Positions 11,135 through 20,219 of a stretch of 64,000 nucleotides of DNA are shown piece by piece. The notes under the pieces are model-generated. The model was not told the DNA's origin. It saw only the letters and a program-made list of their open reading frames with translations, and did no database searches. Each line of letters starts with the position of its first letter. Position 1 is the first letter of the stretch. This stretch comes from Sulfitobacter sp. JL08. GTDB lineage: Bacteria > Pseudomonadota > Alphaproteobacteria > Rhodobacterales > Rhodobacteraceae. The stretch lies in assembly GCF_003352045.1 (NCBI RefSeq), contig NZ_CP025815.1, positions 1,116,001 through 1,180,000 on the forward strand. Reading direction: 5' to 3'. The translations under genes and the position numbers were made by a program.

Positions 11135-11586
11135 TCATGCTGGACGATACAGACCGTCAGTTGCTGCGCGCGCTGAGTGCACAGGCCAACCAGAGCGCGG
11201 GCGCGTTGGGGCGGATGCTGGGCCTGTCGCAACCGGCCACCTGGCGGCGTATCCGGCGGCTGGAAGAGGGCGGCGTGATCGCGGGGCGTCGCCTGTTTGT
11301 GGATGCCGAGGCGCTGGGCTATGGCGTGACGGTGTTTCTGGGGGTGAAACTGGCCACCAAGGGACGTGTCAGCCTGGAAGATTTCGAACGCGCGGCCTGC
11401 GCCATACCCGAAGTGCAGACGGTAGAGCATGTGCTGGGTCTTTATGATTACAGGCTGCGGGTCGTGGCGCGTGATATCGCCGATTTTGAACGGGTGCTGC
11501 GCCGCCGGATCATGATGTTGCCGGGCGCTGGCGCGGTTGAGGCCAATGTCCTGCTGAGTGAAGAGCGCCGCCCCGGCCCGATTTGA
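11131..11586 (+). CDS. Second Lrp/AsnC-family transcriptional regulator
   Basis: A 151-residue paralogue of the preceding gene, with the same architecture: MLDDTDRQLLRALSAQANQS, a helix-turn-helix around RMLGLSQPATWRRIRRLEE, then the RAM domain with HVLGLYDYRLRVVARD. The ATGA overlap indicates co-translation, so the two proteins may form hetero-oligomers. The target and ligand are not visible. Confidence 0.88.
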   Translation: MIMLDDTDRQLLRALSAQANQSAGALGRMLGLSQPATWRRIRRLEEGGVIAGRRLFVDAEALGYGVTVFLGVKLATKGRVSLEDFERAACAIPEVQTVEHVLGLYDYRLRVVARDIADFERVLRRRIMMLPGAGAVEANVLLSEERRPGPI

Positions 11587-11715
11587 CAGGATCGGCGCCC
11601 TCTGTTTCGCATAAGCGCGCGCTCGGTTGCGTTAGGGGGCTGTATACCGAAGTAGACTTTGCCAGCGCGCCGGCGACCCGTTAAGCGTGGGCGTAGAACA
11701 TATCGGGAGAAGACC

Positions 11716-12843
11716 ATGGCTGCTTTGCTTGAACATATCGATCCGGACGGGTTGGAAGAATTTTCGGTTGTTTTCACCGACCGGTCGCTCAATTCGATGT
11801 CGGGCGCGTTCCAGCAGGTGATGCGCGACATTTCGGACATGCTGAAACAGGTTTACAATGCGGATGCGGTTGCGGTGATCCCCGGAGGCGGCACGTTCGG
11901 CATGGAGGCCGTGGCGCGCCAGTTCGGCAAAGGGGCCAATGTGCTGGTCGTGCGCAACGGTTGGTTTTCCTACCGCTGGAGCCAGATTTTCGAAGCCGGC
12001 GATTTCACCGCGCAAACCACGGTATTAAAGGCGCGCCAGACCGGTAACAGCCCGCAGGCGCCTTTTGCGCCGGCACCGATTGCCGAAGTTGTTGCGAAAA
12101 TTCACGAAATCCAGCCAGATATTGTGTTTGCGCCGCATGTTGAAACCTCGGCCGGTGTGATCCTGCCGGATGATTATATTACAGAAATGGCGGCGGCGGC
12201 CCATGCCGTGGGCGCGTTGATGGTTCTGGATTGTATCGCATCGGGCTGTGCCTGGGTGGATATGAAGGCCACCGGTGTGGATGTACTGATCTCTGCCCCG
12301 CAAAAGGGCTGGTCGGCCTCGCCCTGCGCGGGGTTGGTAATGCTGTCAGAACGTGCTGTGGCACGGCTGGAGACAACCCAGTCGGACAGTTTCGCCATTG
12401 ATCTGAAGAAATGGCGCCAGATCATGGCGGCCTATGAAAACGGCGGGCACGCCTATCACGCGACCATGCCGACAGACAGCCTGCGCACCTTTCGCGATAC
12501 GATGATCGAAACCCGCGACTACGGGTTCGAGAAATTGCGGGATGCGCAATGGGCACTGGGCCATGCGGTGCGTGCCTTGCTGGCGGAAAAAGGCTTTCAG
12601 TCGGTCGCCGCAGACGGGTTCGGCGCGCCCGGCGTGGTTGTCAGCTATACCACGGACCCCGAAATCCAGAATGGCAGTAAATTCGCCGCCAAAGGTATGC
12701 AGATCGCAGCTGGTGTGCCGCTGCAATGTGATGAACCGGCTGATTTCCGCACCTTTCGCCTTGGCCTGTTCGGTCTGGACAAGCTTTATGATGTGGACGG
12801 CACCGTGGCGCGGTTGAAAACCGTGATCGATCAGGTGATCTGA
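11716..12843 (+). CDS. Class V pyridoxal-phosphate aminotransferase
   Basis: A 375-residue class V aminotransferase of the serine/alanine-glyoxylate group. The PLP lysine lies in SAPQKGWSASPCAG and the upstream cofactor Asp in MVLDCIASG; GGGTFGMEAVARQF is the phosphate-cup region. Start ATG 11716 follows GGGAGAAGACC, a reasonable ribosome binding site. The substrate pair cannot be assigned. Its last 13 bases overlap the converging UbiH-like gene. Confidence 0.85.
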   Translation: MAALLEHIDPDGLEEFSVVFTDRSLNSMSGAFQQVMRDISDMLKQVYNADAVAVIPGGGTFGMEAVARQFGKGANVLVVRNGWFSYRWSQIFEAGDFTAQTTVLKARQTGNSPQAPFAPAPIAEVVAKIHEIQPDIVFAPHVETSAGVILPDDYITEMAAAAHAVGALMVLDCIASGCAWVDMKATGVDVLISAPQKGWSASPCAGLVMLSERAVARLETTQSDSFAIDLKKWRQIMAAYENGGHAYHATMPTDSLRTFRDTMIETRDYGFEKLRDAQWALGHAVRALLAEKGFQSVAADGFGAPGVVVSYTTDPEIQNGSKFAAKGMQIAAGVPLQCDEPADFRTFRLGLFGLDKLYDVDGTVARLKTVIDQVI

Positions 12844-14039
12844 CGCGCCCCAAGGCCCATCTGCATCAGCATCTTGCGCACCGGCGCCAGTGCGTAAAGC
12901 GCGCTGAGCCCGGCCGCACGGGCATCGCGCAGCGGTTGCGCGCTGATCATCGAGGCGCGGTTTAGCAGGTCGATGCCCTTGACCCGCACCGCTATGTCGT
13001 TGTGGCGCGCGCGGTGATAGCTGTCCAGCATCCGGGCATCGCCCAGCCCTTCGGGTCGGGCCAGAGCCAGATCGCGCAGGGTGCGCATATCGTTCAGGCT
13101 CATGTTCAGGCCCTGCGCACCGATCGGCGGCACCACATGGGCCGCCTCTGCGATCAGCGCGATCCGTTCGCCGTTCAACCGATCCGCTTTTTGGCTGATG
13201 ATCGGCCAGATCGTGCGCCGCGAGGCCAGAGTCAGCGGGCCGAAAAGATGGCACGACCGGTCCGACATTGCCTGCTCAAAGGCGGGAATATCCATTTCTG
13301 ACAAGGCTTTGGCCTTGGGCCCCTGTTCCATCCAGACCACGGCAGAGGACGGCAGACCATCGTAATCGGGCAGCGGTACAAGCGTGAAAGGCCCGCCGGT
13401 GCGGTGGATTTCGGTGCTGACATTGTTGTGCGGCACGGGGTGCGTGACGGCAAAGGCCAATGCTTTTTGCCCATAGCGGAGCGTGTGCACCGCAATGCCT
13501 GCCGCCTCGCGCATGGGAGAGCCACGCCCGTCTGCGGCGATCACCAGTTTGGTGGCGATCCGGCTGCCGTCACTTAATCCGACACGTGCCTCTGTCTGGC
13601 GGGTGAACAGGGATGTTGTGGCCGTTCCGGGGCGGAATTCGACATTGGGCAATTCGCCAAGGCGCGCGACCATTTCGCGGCGCAGCAGCCAGTTGGGCAG
13701 GTTCCAGCCAAACGGCAGGTCCGACAGATCGGCGGCATTGAAATCGCGGGTCACGCGGGGTTCCGGATCAACCCCGCCGGCATCGACAATGCGCATGATC
13801 TGCAACGGGGCGGCATACGGGGCCAGCCGGTTCCACAATCCCGCATCATCCAGCAGATCGCGTGCGGGTTGCAAAAACGCGGTGCTGCGCAGATCGGACC
13901 CGGCGGCATCCCGTTCCGTCACGGGGGGGGCGGGATCAACGCACACCACATCAAAGCCTGCGCTGGCAAACACCGCGGCGGCCGTCATACCCGCAATGCC
14001 GCCGCCCGAGATCAGAATGTCTGTGGATTGATCTGTCAT
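12831..14039 (-). CDS. UbiH/UbiF-family FAD-dependent monooxygenase
   Basis: A 402-residue flavoprotein hydroxylase of the UbiH/UbiF/VisC family, which hydroxylates the ubiquinone ring. The FAD dinucleotide fold is at the N-terminus (ILISGGGIAGMTAAAVFASAG), a middle NAD(P)-type motif is LVIAADGRGSPMREAAG, and the second FAD motif is ERIALIAEAAHVVPPIGAQG, the DAAH-like region with Glu in place of Asp. The start at ATG 14039 removes a spurious upstream extension. The position hydroxylated is not predictable from sequence alone. Confidence 0.87.
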   Translation of the reverse strand: MTDQSTDILISGGGIAGMTAAAVFASAGFDVVCVDPAPPVTERDAAGSDLRSTAFLQPARDLLDDAGLWNRLAPYAAPLQIMRIVDAGGVDPEPRVTRDFNAADLSDLPFGWNLPNWLLRREMVARLGELPNVEFRPGTATTSLFTRQTEARVGLSDGSRIATKLVIAADGRGSPMREAAGIAVHTLRYGQKALAFAVTHPVPHNNVSTEIHRTGGPFTLVPLPDYDGLPSSAVVWMEQGPKAKALSEMDIPAFEQAMSDRSCHLFGPLTLASRRTIWPIISQKADRLNGERIALIAEAAHVVPPIGAQGLNMSLNDMRTLRDLALARPEGLGDARMLDSYHRARHNDIAVRVKGIDLLNRASMISAQPLRDARAAGLSALYALAPVRKMLMQMGLGARQIT

Positions 14040-14114
14040 GTCACGTTCCCTTTGACGCAAGGATAGGTCAGCCACTCGGTCCGGGCCAAGCGGCATCCTG
14101 CCACGGGTCGGTGT

Positions 14115-14363
14115 TTACGCCCAGGTGATGACAAGCAAAACCACGAATATCACGGGAACTAGCGCCAGCGCCGGAAGATAAAGGCCCGGAATGCCGAAGA
14201 TCAGGATCGCCGACAGCCACAGGCTGACAAAGGTGATCAGGGCGTACCAGATGTTGTCCTTGTCGCCGAAAATAAGATCGCGGGCGATCCAGCCCAGAAC
14301 GGGGATCGCAAGAAAGGCGCGCAGCCAGAACGGCTGGCTGCGGGGGGTGTCTGCAACACTCAT
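14115..14363 (-). CDS. Small membrane protein, unknown function
   Basis: 82 residues: a short hydrophilic N-terminus, then about three hydrophobic segments (LRAFLAIPVLGWIARDLIF, ITFVSLWLSAILIFGI, ALALVPVIFVVLLVITW). I do not recognise the family. The coding frame is credible because it has a clear ribosome binding site six bases before ATG 14363. That site lies inside a perfect hairpin (listed separately). Confidence 0.7.
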   Translation of the reverse strand: MSVADTPRSQPFWLRAFLAIPVLGWIARDLIFGDKDNIWYALITFVSLWLSAILIFGIPGLYLPALALVPVIFVVLLVITWA

Positions 14364-14369
14364 GAAAGT

Positions 14370-14395
14370 CTCCTGTTCGCGTTTATGAACAGGAG
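14370..14395 (-). promoter_or_regulatory. Hairpin that sequesters a ribosome binding site
   Basis: On the minus strand, CTCCTGTTC and GAACAGGAG form a 9-bp perfect stem with an 8-base loop. The 3' arm contains the AGGAG ribosome binding site of the 82-residue membrane protein, ending 6 bases before its ATG. Folding would block initiation, as in RNA thermometers and other translational switches. The structure is visible; the function is inference. Confidence 0.5.
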
Positions 14396-14446
14396 GTAAG
14401 CGGGGGTTGTTAAATCAAAAGGGACATTACGCCGCATCCTGACCGT

Positions 14447-15091
14447 TTATGTCAGAAATCCCAGAAATGCGGTCAGATCATCGGTGTGATGGTGGATGTA
14501 ATCGGCCTTGTGCGGTTCGGGCGCGACGTGAACAGTGCGCATGCCCATTTGATGCGGAGCCGAAAGGTTGCGCACATCGTCTTCGAACATGGCGGCGGTG
14601 CGCGGGTCAACGCCATCGCGGTCAAACACGGCCTGAAACGCGGCGCGTTCCGGTTTGGGGCGAAATCCGGCATGTTCCACGCCGTAAACCGCATCAAACA
14701 ACCCCGACAGGCCGCGCGCGGCCAGCACCCGTTCGGCATAGGGGGCCGATCCGTTGGTATAGACAATGCGACGCCCGGGCAAAGCGGCAATATAGGTGGC
14801 CAGATCGGGATCGGGTGTTAGCGCGTGCATTGAAATATCGTGCACATCCGTCAGATAAGGGGCCGGATCGACATCATGTTCGCGCATCAGGCCAGCCAGC
14901 GTGGTCCCGTATTTGCGCCAGTACTTTGCCCGCAAGGTGTTGGCCGTCGGGTGATCCACCCCCAGCGCATCCATCACAAAGCGGGTCATCTTCACCTCGA
15001 TCTGGTCAAACAGGCGCACACTGGGCGGATAAAGTGTATTGTCCAGATCGAACACCCAGTGCCGCACATGAGAAAAAGACGCTTTTACCAT
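14447..15091 (-). CDS. HAD-family pyrimidine 5'-nucleotidase
   Basis: A 214-residue HAD hydrolase of the SDT1/pyrimidine 5'-nucleotidase type. Motif I is FDLDNTLYPP, with the nucleophile and acid/base Asp near residue 16; motif II is VYTNGS; motif III/IV is RPKPERAAFQ followed by AMFEDDVRNL. The family dephosphorylates UMP/CMP, but the substrate range is broad. It starts at ATG 15091 (MVKASFSHVRHW) and is divergent from a GntR regulator. Confidence 0.85.
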   Translation of the reverse strand: MVKASFSHVRHWVFDLDNTLYPPSVRLFDQIEVKMTRFVMDALGVDHPTANTLRAKYWRKYGTTLAGLMREHDVDPAPYLTDVHDISMHALTPDPDLATYIAALPGRRIVYTNGSAPYAERVLAARGLSGLFDAVYGVEHAGFRPKPERAAFQAVFDRDGVDPRTAAMFEDDVRNLSAPHQMGMRTVHVAPEPHKADYIHHHTDDLTAFLGFLT

Positions 15092-15195
15092 GTCCGCCAC
15101 CCTAGGGGGCGCGATTTGCCCCTGCAAGCGCCAAGGCTTGTTGCCTTTATCCTGCGCCGCTATGGTCGCCCCACATGCAGGAGAGCGTAACCGAG

Positions 15196-15849
15196 ATGGC
15201 CGAACCCAAAGCCGCCCAGACCGATGCCTACAGCCTAATTCTGGAAGCGATCGATGTCGGGATATTCAAACCGGGCGACCGGCTTGTGGAAAGCGATCTG
15301 GCGGACCGGTTCGGTGTGTCGCGCACGCCGATCCGCGAGGCGCTGCAGCGGCTGGAAACGCAATCCCTTCTGGCGCGAGACGGGCGCAGCCTGATCGTGG
15401 CGTCGCTGGACCACAACCAGATGGCCGAACTATACGTGGTGCGCCGCGAACTGGAAGGGCTGGCCGCCCGCCTTGCCGCCCGCCATGCCACCGCCGAAGA
15501 GGTGCGCGTTCTGCGCGAAATGGTCGAAGAAGATCAGGCGCTGATCAATGATCCAACCGCCTTGGCCCGCGCCAACCGCCGCTTTCATACCCAGATCCAT
15601 CTGGCTTCGCACAACCGGTATCTGGTGCAACAGCTTGATCTGGTCCACCGCACGATGGCGCTTATGGCGACCACGTCGCTGGCGGCGCAGGGCCGGGGCG
15701 AAATTGCGTTGGGCGAACATGGTGCGATCGTGGATGCCATCGCCGCCGGCGACGAAGATGCCGCCTATCAGGCGCTGAAGGAACACATCTCGGTGGCCTT
15801 CATGACCCGCCTGAAACAGGACGCGGCCGGGCGCGTCAAGCGGTCCTAG
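15196..15849 (+). CDS. GntR-family (FadR/FCD) transcriptional regulator
   Basis: A 217-residue regulator. The winged helix near residues 8-75 contains PGDRLVESDLADRFGVSRTP and IREALQRLE. An FCD ligand-binding domain follows, with the typical RRELEGLAARLAARHAT segment and metal-site histidines in RRFHTQIHLASHN and EHGAIVDAI. The start at ATG 15196 has GGAG about 12 bases upstream; ATG 15175 is possible but lacks such a site. The ends of this gene and the next overlap by four bases, converging. The target is unknown. Confidence 0.86.
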   Translation: MAEPKAAQTDAYSLILEAIDVGIFKPGDRLVESDLADRFGVSRTPIREALQRLETQSLLARDGRSLIVASLDHNQMAELYVVRRELEGLAARLAARHATAEEVRVLREMVEEDQALINDPTALARANRRFHTQIHLASHNRYLVQQLDLVHRTMALMATTSLAAQGRGEIALGEHGAIVDAIAAGDEDAAYQALKEHISVAFMTRLKQDAAGRVKRS

Positions 15850-17741
15850 TCACCACCACCGCCGTTCAGCGAATGACCATGCTGGGTTTTGTCCCAGAAG
15901 AACGGCTTGCGGATCAGTTCATAGACAGCTTTGTAGGCCGCCAGCGTGGCCATCGGAAAATAAAGCGCAAGGGTCGGGACCCATGCCATCAGATGCCGGT
16001 GCGCCCGCCCTCGAACGGCATAGCCCGCAATGATCATGGCGCTGACTTCGCACAGGATAAACAGAACCGCCAAAACCGTGGTTGCGCTGGTTCCCAGCAC
16101 GGTGGCGACAGGGTGCGACACCCCGAACGGCACAAGCCAGAAAGACCACAGAACCGGTGCCAGCAGGAATTGCGACAAGGCGCAGATGAAGAAAACCTGG
16201 AACCCCCAGAATTTGTAGGCGCCGATTTCGGACAACAGAACCCGCGGCTGACGCATGTGCACCGCATAGGTGACCATGAACCCCTTGAGCCAGCGCGACC
16301 GCTGGCGGATCCATGGCCAGGGGCGGCAGGTTGCCTCTTCCCGGGTGACAGTCCGGATCAGGTCTGTGCGGTATCCGTAGCGCGCAAGCCGAAAGCCAAG
16401 ATCGGCATCTTCGGTCACATTATGGGCGTCCCAGCCGCGCAATTTTTCCAACACGTCGCGGCGGAAAAACACGGTGGTCCCGCCCAGCGGAATGATCAGG
16501 CCCAATCGCGCAATACCGGGCATGATCACCCGCCACCATGTCGCGTATTCGATGGCGAAACAGCGTGACATCCAGTTGTCGCGCGCGTTGTAGTAATCCA
16601 GCACGCCCTGCACACAGGCGACTTCGGGCGGGGCTTCGTCCAGATAGTGCACGACGGTTTCGATTTGATCCGGTGCCGGCGCGTCTTCCGCATCCCAGAT
16701 CCCAATGATGCTGCCACGGCAGAAATCAAGCGCATAGTTCAGCGCACGGGGTTTGGTGGTTAACGTGCCGGTAGAGGGCACTTCGATCACCCGCATCCAC
16801 GCCGGCAAAACGGTGTGGGCCAGTGTATCGCGGGTTACATTATCATCGGCTTCCAGAACCAGAACCACGTCCAGCAATGCCTTGGGATAGGTCAGCCGGG
16901 ACAAGCGGGCAATCAGCGCGTTGGTAATCTCGTGTTCGCGCAACAGCGGCACCATGACCGACACGCATGGCAGTTTCAAGCGCGTGCTGTCGGCCAGTGT
17001 TGGGGGTGAATAAGCTGCAGTATGCGGTTTGGTCTGCCGGAGAAAAGTCGCCAGTTTCAGCCCTGTCGACAACAGCAACGTAAAAACGGCAATGCCTGTA
17101 ATAACGGTCAGCGCATAAAGCGGCGCAAGAAGGGCCAGCGTCAGACAGGCCACGCCAGCCGCCCCGATCCAGTTGCGGCGTGGATGGGTGCGCCAGTTCC
17201 ACGTGCGACAGCTTTCGGTTTCCTTGACAAGGGTTTCCGCGCGCCGCGCCAGTGCGGGCCCGATGGTGGCCGACAGGCAGGTCGCAATGTCCTGCGGTGC
17301 GGCCACCACCGGAAGGATGGCCCCGATCTCAGGCTCCAGCGCCAGACGCAGAGATTTGAGGCTGTCTGGCCGCGAGGTCGCGACGAAAAGAGTGTCACCC
17401 AGCCGAAGCCATGGCACGACCTGATGCCTGGCCCAGAATGCGCATGGTCTTAGACCGAACAGGCGGTAGTCCGGTGGATCAAGCGCCAGATCAACCCGGC
17501 GGGCATCATGTTGCAGCGCAACGCAATCCAGTATCAGCTTTTCATCCACCAGCCCTTCGGCGGCCAGCACCGCGCCCAGCGGCGCCCCAAGATGCAATTG
17601 CTGGTTCAGGGCATGGATCAGCTGGCGATGTGAAATGACCCCCGCATTGACCAGAATTTGCCCCAGAGGAACGCGGGCGCTACGCGCTTTTGTACGGTAT
17701 GCCAGCGGGCTGTGCCCAAGCCGTAAGCGCAAATCACTCAT
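15846..17741 (-). CDS. Family 2 glycosyltransferase with MshEN-like N-terminal domain
   Basis: A 631-residue membrane protein. Residues about 25-100 contain two LG-x2-L-x3-G-type repeats (PLGQILVNAGVISHRQL and PLGAVLAAEGLVDEKL), the pattern of the GSPII_E_N/MshEN domain, whose best-known members bind cyclic di-GMP. Then come two transmembrane helices, a GT2 catalytic domain (DAEDAPAPDQ acidic motif, EDADLGFRL, and QRSRWLKGF as the Q-x2-RW motif) and several C-terminal membrane helices. This is the layout of a processive beta-polysaccharide synthase. ATG 17741 is preferred over TTG 17759. The polymer made is unknown. The gene ends against GntR and lies just downstream of carA. Confidence 0.85.
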   Translation of the reverse strand: MSDLRLRLGHSPLAYRTKARSARVPLGQILVNAGVISHRQLIHALNQQLHLGAPLGAVLAAEGLVDEKLILDCVALQHDARRVDLALDPPDYRLFGLRPCAFWARHQVVPWLRLGDTLFVATSRPDSLKSLRLALEPEIGAILPVVAAPQDIATCLSATIGPALARRAETLVKETESCRTWNWRTHPRRNWIGAAGVACLTLALLAPLYALTVITGIAVFTLLLSTGLKLATFLRQTKPHTAAYSPPTLADSTRLKLPCVSVMVPLLREHEITNALIARLSRLTYPKALLDVVLVLEADDNVTRDTLAHTVLPAWMRVIEVPSTGTLTTKPRALNYALDFCRGSIIGIWDAEDAPAPDQIETVVHYLDEAPPEVACVQGVLDYYNARDNWMSRCFAIEYATWWRVIMPGIARLGLIIPLGGTTVFFRRDVLEKLRGWDAHNVTEDADLGFRLARYGYRTDLIRTVTREEATCRPWPWIRQRSRWLKGFMVTYAVHMRQPRVLLSEIGAYKFWGFQVFFICALSQFLLAPVLWSFWLVPFGVSHPVATVLGTSATTVLAVLFILCEVSAMIIAGYAVRGRAHRHLMAWVPTLALYFPMATLAAYKAVYELIRKPFFWDKTQHGHSLNGGGGD

Positions 17742-17833
17742 ATCCGTCAACCCTGCCAAAACGCCGTGCGATGGTGCGGGAAAAGCGGTTAAAAAGGTCT
17801 TAACAGGCGATCAGGAGCCTTGATTTAAGGGGC

Positions 17834-18997
17834 TTACACAGTCTCTTGCGCCGCCATTGCCGATGCAAACCGTTCAAACAGGTAAAAACTGTCTTGCGGG
17901 CCGGGGCTGGCTTCGGGGTGATACTGCACCGAATAGATCGGGCGGTTGTTCATGCGGATGCCGCAATTGGACCCGTCAAACAGCGATGTATGCGTTTCGA
18001 TCACATTGTCGGGCAGGGTTTGTGCATCAACGGCAAAGCCGTGATTCATCGACGTGATCTCGACCTTGCCGGTTTCCAGATCTTTTACGGGATGGTTGGC
18101 GCCGTGGTGCCCGTGGTTCATTTTGATTGTCTTCGCGCCAAGCGCGAGCGCAAGCATCTGATGGCCCAGACAAATCCCGAATATGGGAATGTCGGATTTT
18201 TCCATGACGTCCCGGATCATCGGCACGGCATAGGTGCCCGTTGCCGCCGGATCGCCCGGCCCGTTGGACAGAAACAGACCATCGGGATTATGCGCCAGAA
18301 CATCGGATGCCGTGGCGGTGGCGGGCAGCACCGTAACGTCACATCCCGCACTGGCCAGACACCGCAGAATGTTGCGTTTGGCACCATAATCGATGGCAAC
18401 CACTTTGTGTTTGGGTTCGGCCTGACGCGCATATCCGTCGGGCCATGCCCACCGCACTTCATCCCAGCGGTAGGATTGTATACAGGTGACATCCTTGGCC
18501 AGATCCATGCCTTCCAATCCGGCGAAACCGCGCGCTGCGGCAACCAGGGCATCAATATCGAACACCCCGTCGGGGTTGTGGGCCAGCGCTACATGCGGCG
18601 CACCCTGCTGGCGGATTTCGCGGGTCAGCCTGCGGGTATCGATGCCGCCGACCGCAATGCGCCCGCGCGACGCCAGCCAGTCTGAAAGGCCCTGAACCGC
18701 GCGCCAGTTGCTGGGCGTGGTCGGGTGCCATTTCACCACCATGCCCGCCGCAACCGGATCGCTGGTTTCGTCATCTTCGGGGTTCACACCGACATTGCCG
18801 ATATGGGGAAAGGTGAATGTCACAACCTGTCCGGCATAAGACGGATCGGTCATGATTTCCTGATATCCCGTCATCGCGGTATTGAAACACAGTTCCGCCA
18901 CGGTCATGCCGGTTGCACCGAACCCGGTGCCGTAAAACAACGTGCCATCCGCAAGGGCTAGGCAGGCGGTTGGTTTCCCGTGTTGGGTCTGGGCCAT
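17834..18997 (-). CDS. carA: Carbamoyl-phosphate synthase small subunit
   Basis: 387 residues, the normal length. The glutaminase subunit hydrolyses glutamine and passes ammonia to CarB for arginine and pyrimidine synthesis. The N-terminal CPSase domain has FNTAMTGYQEIMTDPSYAGQ; the C-terminal class I glutamine amidotransferase domain has the nucleophile motif PIFGICLGHQ and the QYHPEASPGP histidine/glutamate region. Start ATG 18997. carB is not in the window. yqeY is divergent upstream. Confidence 0.97.
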   Translation of the reverse strand: MAQTQHGKPTACLALADGTLFYGTGFGATGMTVAELCFNTAMTGYQEIMTDPSYAGQVVTFTFPHIGNVGVNPEDDETSDPVAAGMVVKWHPTTPSNWRAVQGLSDWLASRGRIAVGGIDTRRLTREIRQQGAPHVALAHNPDGVFDIDALVAAARGFAGLEGMDLAKDVTCIQSYRWDEVRWAWPDGYARQAEPKHKVVAIDYGAKRNILRCLASAGCDVTVLPATATASDVLAHNPDGLFLSNGPGDPAATGTYAVPMIRDVMEKSDIPIFGICLGHQMLALALGAKTIKMNHGHHGANHPVKDLETGKVEITSMNHGFAVDAQTLPDNVIETHTSLFDGSNCGIRMNNRPIYSVQYHPEASPGPQDSFYLFERFASAMAAQETV

Positions 18998-19185
18998 AAC
19001 GCGACTCTTTTGCTACAGTTGTGAAATTTCGACGAAACTAATGGCATGTGAACGTCGGGTCAAGCAAAGTGACTAAAACAGTTTTGTTTGAAATCAATAT
19101 GTTAGATAGATTGACGCGCGGTTGCCCATTCGCGCCCGATTGGGTATGGTCCAAGTCTTGTGCGACCATGGGGATGGGACATGAC

Positions 19186-19656
19186 ATGACTTTGCGAACG
19201 CAGATTAACGATGCGTTGAAACAAGCGATGAAAGACAAGGCCGCCACGCGCCTGTCGACATTGCGCCTGATCAATGCGGCGATCAAGGACAAGGAAATTG
19301 CCTTGCGCAGCGATGGCGGGGACGGTGCCGACGATGGCGCCAGTGATGCGGAAATCCTTGCAATCCTTGGTAAAATGACCAAGCAGCGGATTGAAAGCGC
19401 ACGCGCCTATGAAGAAGGCGGACGCCTTGATCTGGCCGAACGCGAACGCGCCGAAGTCGAAATCATCGAAGAGTTCCTGCCGCGCCAGTTGAACGCCGAA
19501 GAAACCGCCAAAGCCGTCGGCGACGCCATAGAAGAGGTGGGCGCGGAATCGATCCGTGACATGGGCAAGGTGATGGCCGTGTTAAAGACGAAATACACCG
19601 GACAGCTGGATTTCGGCAGTGTCGGGCCGATGGTCAAGGACCGGTTGTGCGGCTGA
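19186..19656 (+). CDS. GatB/YqeY domain-containing protein
   Basis: A 156-residue YqeY-type protein, related to the tail of the GatB amidotransferase subunit and thought to act around tRNA-dependent amidation. Typical segments are LRLINAAIKDKEIALR, the ERAEVEIIEEFLPRQL helix and the ending DFGSVGPMVKDRL. ATG 19186 (MTLRTQIND) fits the family; ATG 19181 is out of frame and longer in-frame starts add no conserved sequence. It is divergent from carA, the usual partner in this order. Confidence 0.88.
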   Translation: MTLRTQINDALKQAMKDKAATRLSTLRLINAAIKDKEIALRSDGGDGADDGASDAEILAILGKMTKQRIESARAYEEGGRLDLAERERAEVEIIEEFLPRQLNAEETAKAVGDAIEEVGAESIRDMGKVMAVLKTKYTGQLDFGSVGPMVKDRLCG

Positions 19657-19663
19657 AACGCGC

Positions 19664-20158
19664 CTAGCCGCGCGTTTGCGCCAGGCCGCGCAGTAAATCA
19701 TCATAAAGGCTGATGCGTTCTTCCTCTGACAGGAACGCGCCTATTTCCACTTCGCGGCCTTCGCCGCGCAGTGTGACGTAATGCGGCACAGGCCCGTCTT
19801 TCTTGTGCATTTCGACCTGCGCCCAGTAGATGTTGCAATCCCATTCCTGCGCCGGCCCGCGCGGGTTGTGGCGCACCAGATGAGCCGTTTCACCCGACAG
19901 TGTCAGAACCTCAAGGATTTGTGCATTCCGGTGGCTGCGTTCCAGCGCCAGCCAGACACCGCCCACAGCCAGCAGCAGAAACGGCAGAACGCCCCAAAGA
20001 ACAACCGACCCGATCAGCGGAAACAACGGGATCATGATCAGCACAAATGTGGCGCCGATAAATGCCGCGAACCCTTTGGGCGGCAGGGACTGATGCGGCC
20101 ATAGCTGCAGTTCACTGGCCGATTTAGGGGCGGGCGGGGTTTTCCATTTATAAGGCAT
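19664..20158 (-). CDS. DUF2244 domain-containing membrane protein
   Basis: 164 residues with two adjacent hydrophobic segments (residues about 30-70, FAAFIGATFVLIMIPLFPLI and a second one) and a cytoplasmic C-terminal domain with the WDCNIYWAQVEM segment and EVEIGAFLSEEERI. This pattern matches the uncharacterised DUF2244 family, common in Rhodobacterales. No enzymatic motif is visible. It converges with yqeY, with only 7 bases between stops. Confidence 0.78.
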   Translation of the reverse strand: MPYKWKTPPAPKSASELQLWPHQSLPPKGFAAFIGATFVLIMIPLFPLIGSVVLWGVLPFLLLAVGGVWLALERSHRNAQILEVLTLSGETAHLVRHNPRGPAQEWDCNIYWAQVEMHKKDGPVPHYVTLRGEGREVEIGAFLSEEERISLYDDLLRGLAQTRG

Positions 20159-20219
20159 GACACAGCGTGCTTTAAAGAGGCGGGATACGGGGGCCGGTGG
20201 TAGGCACCGGCAATCGGGT

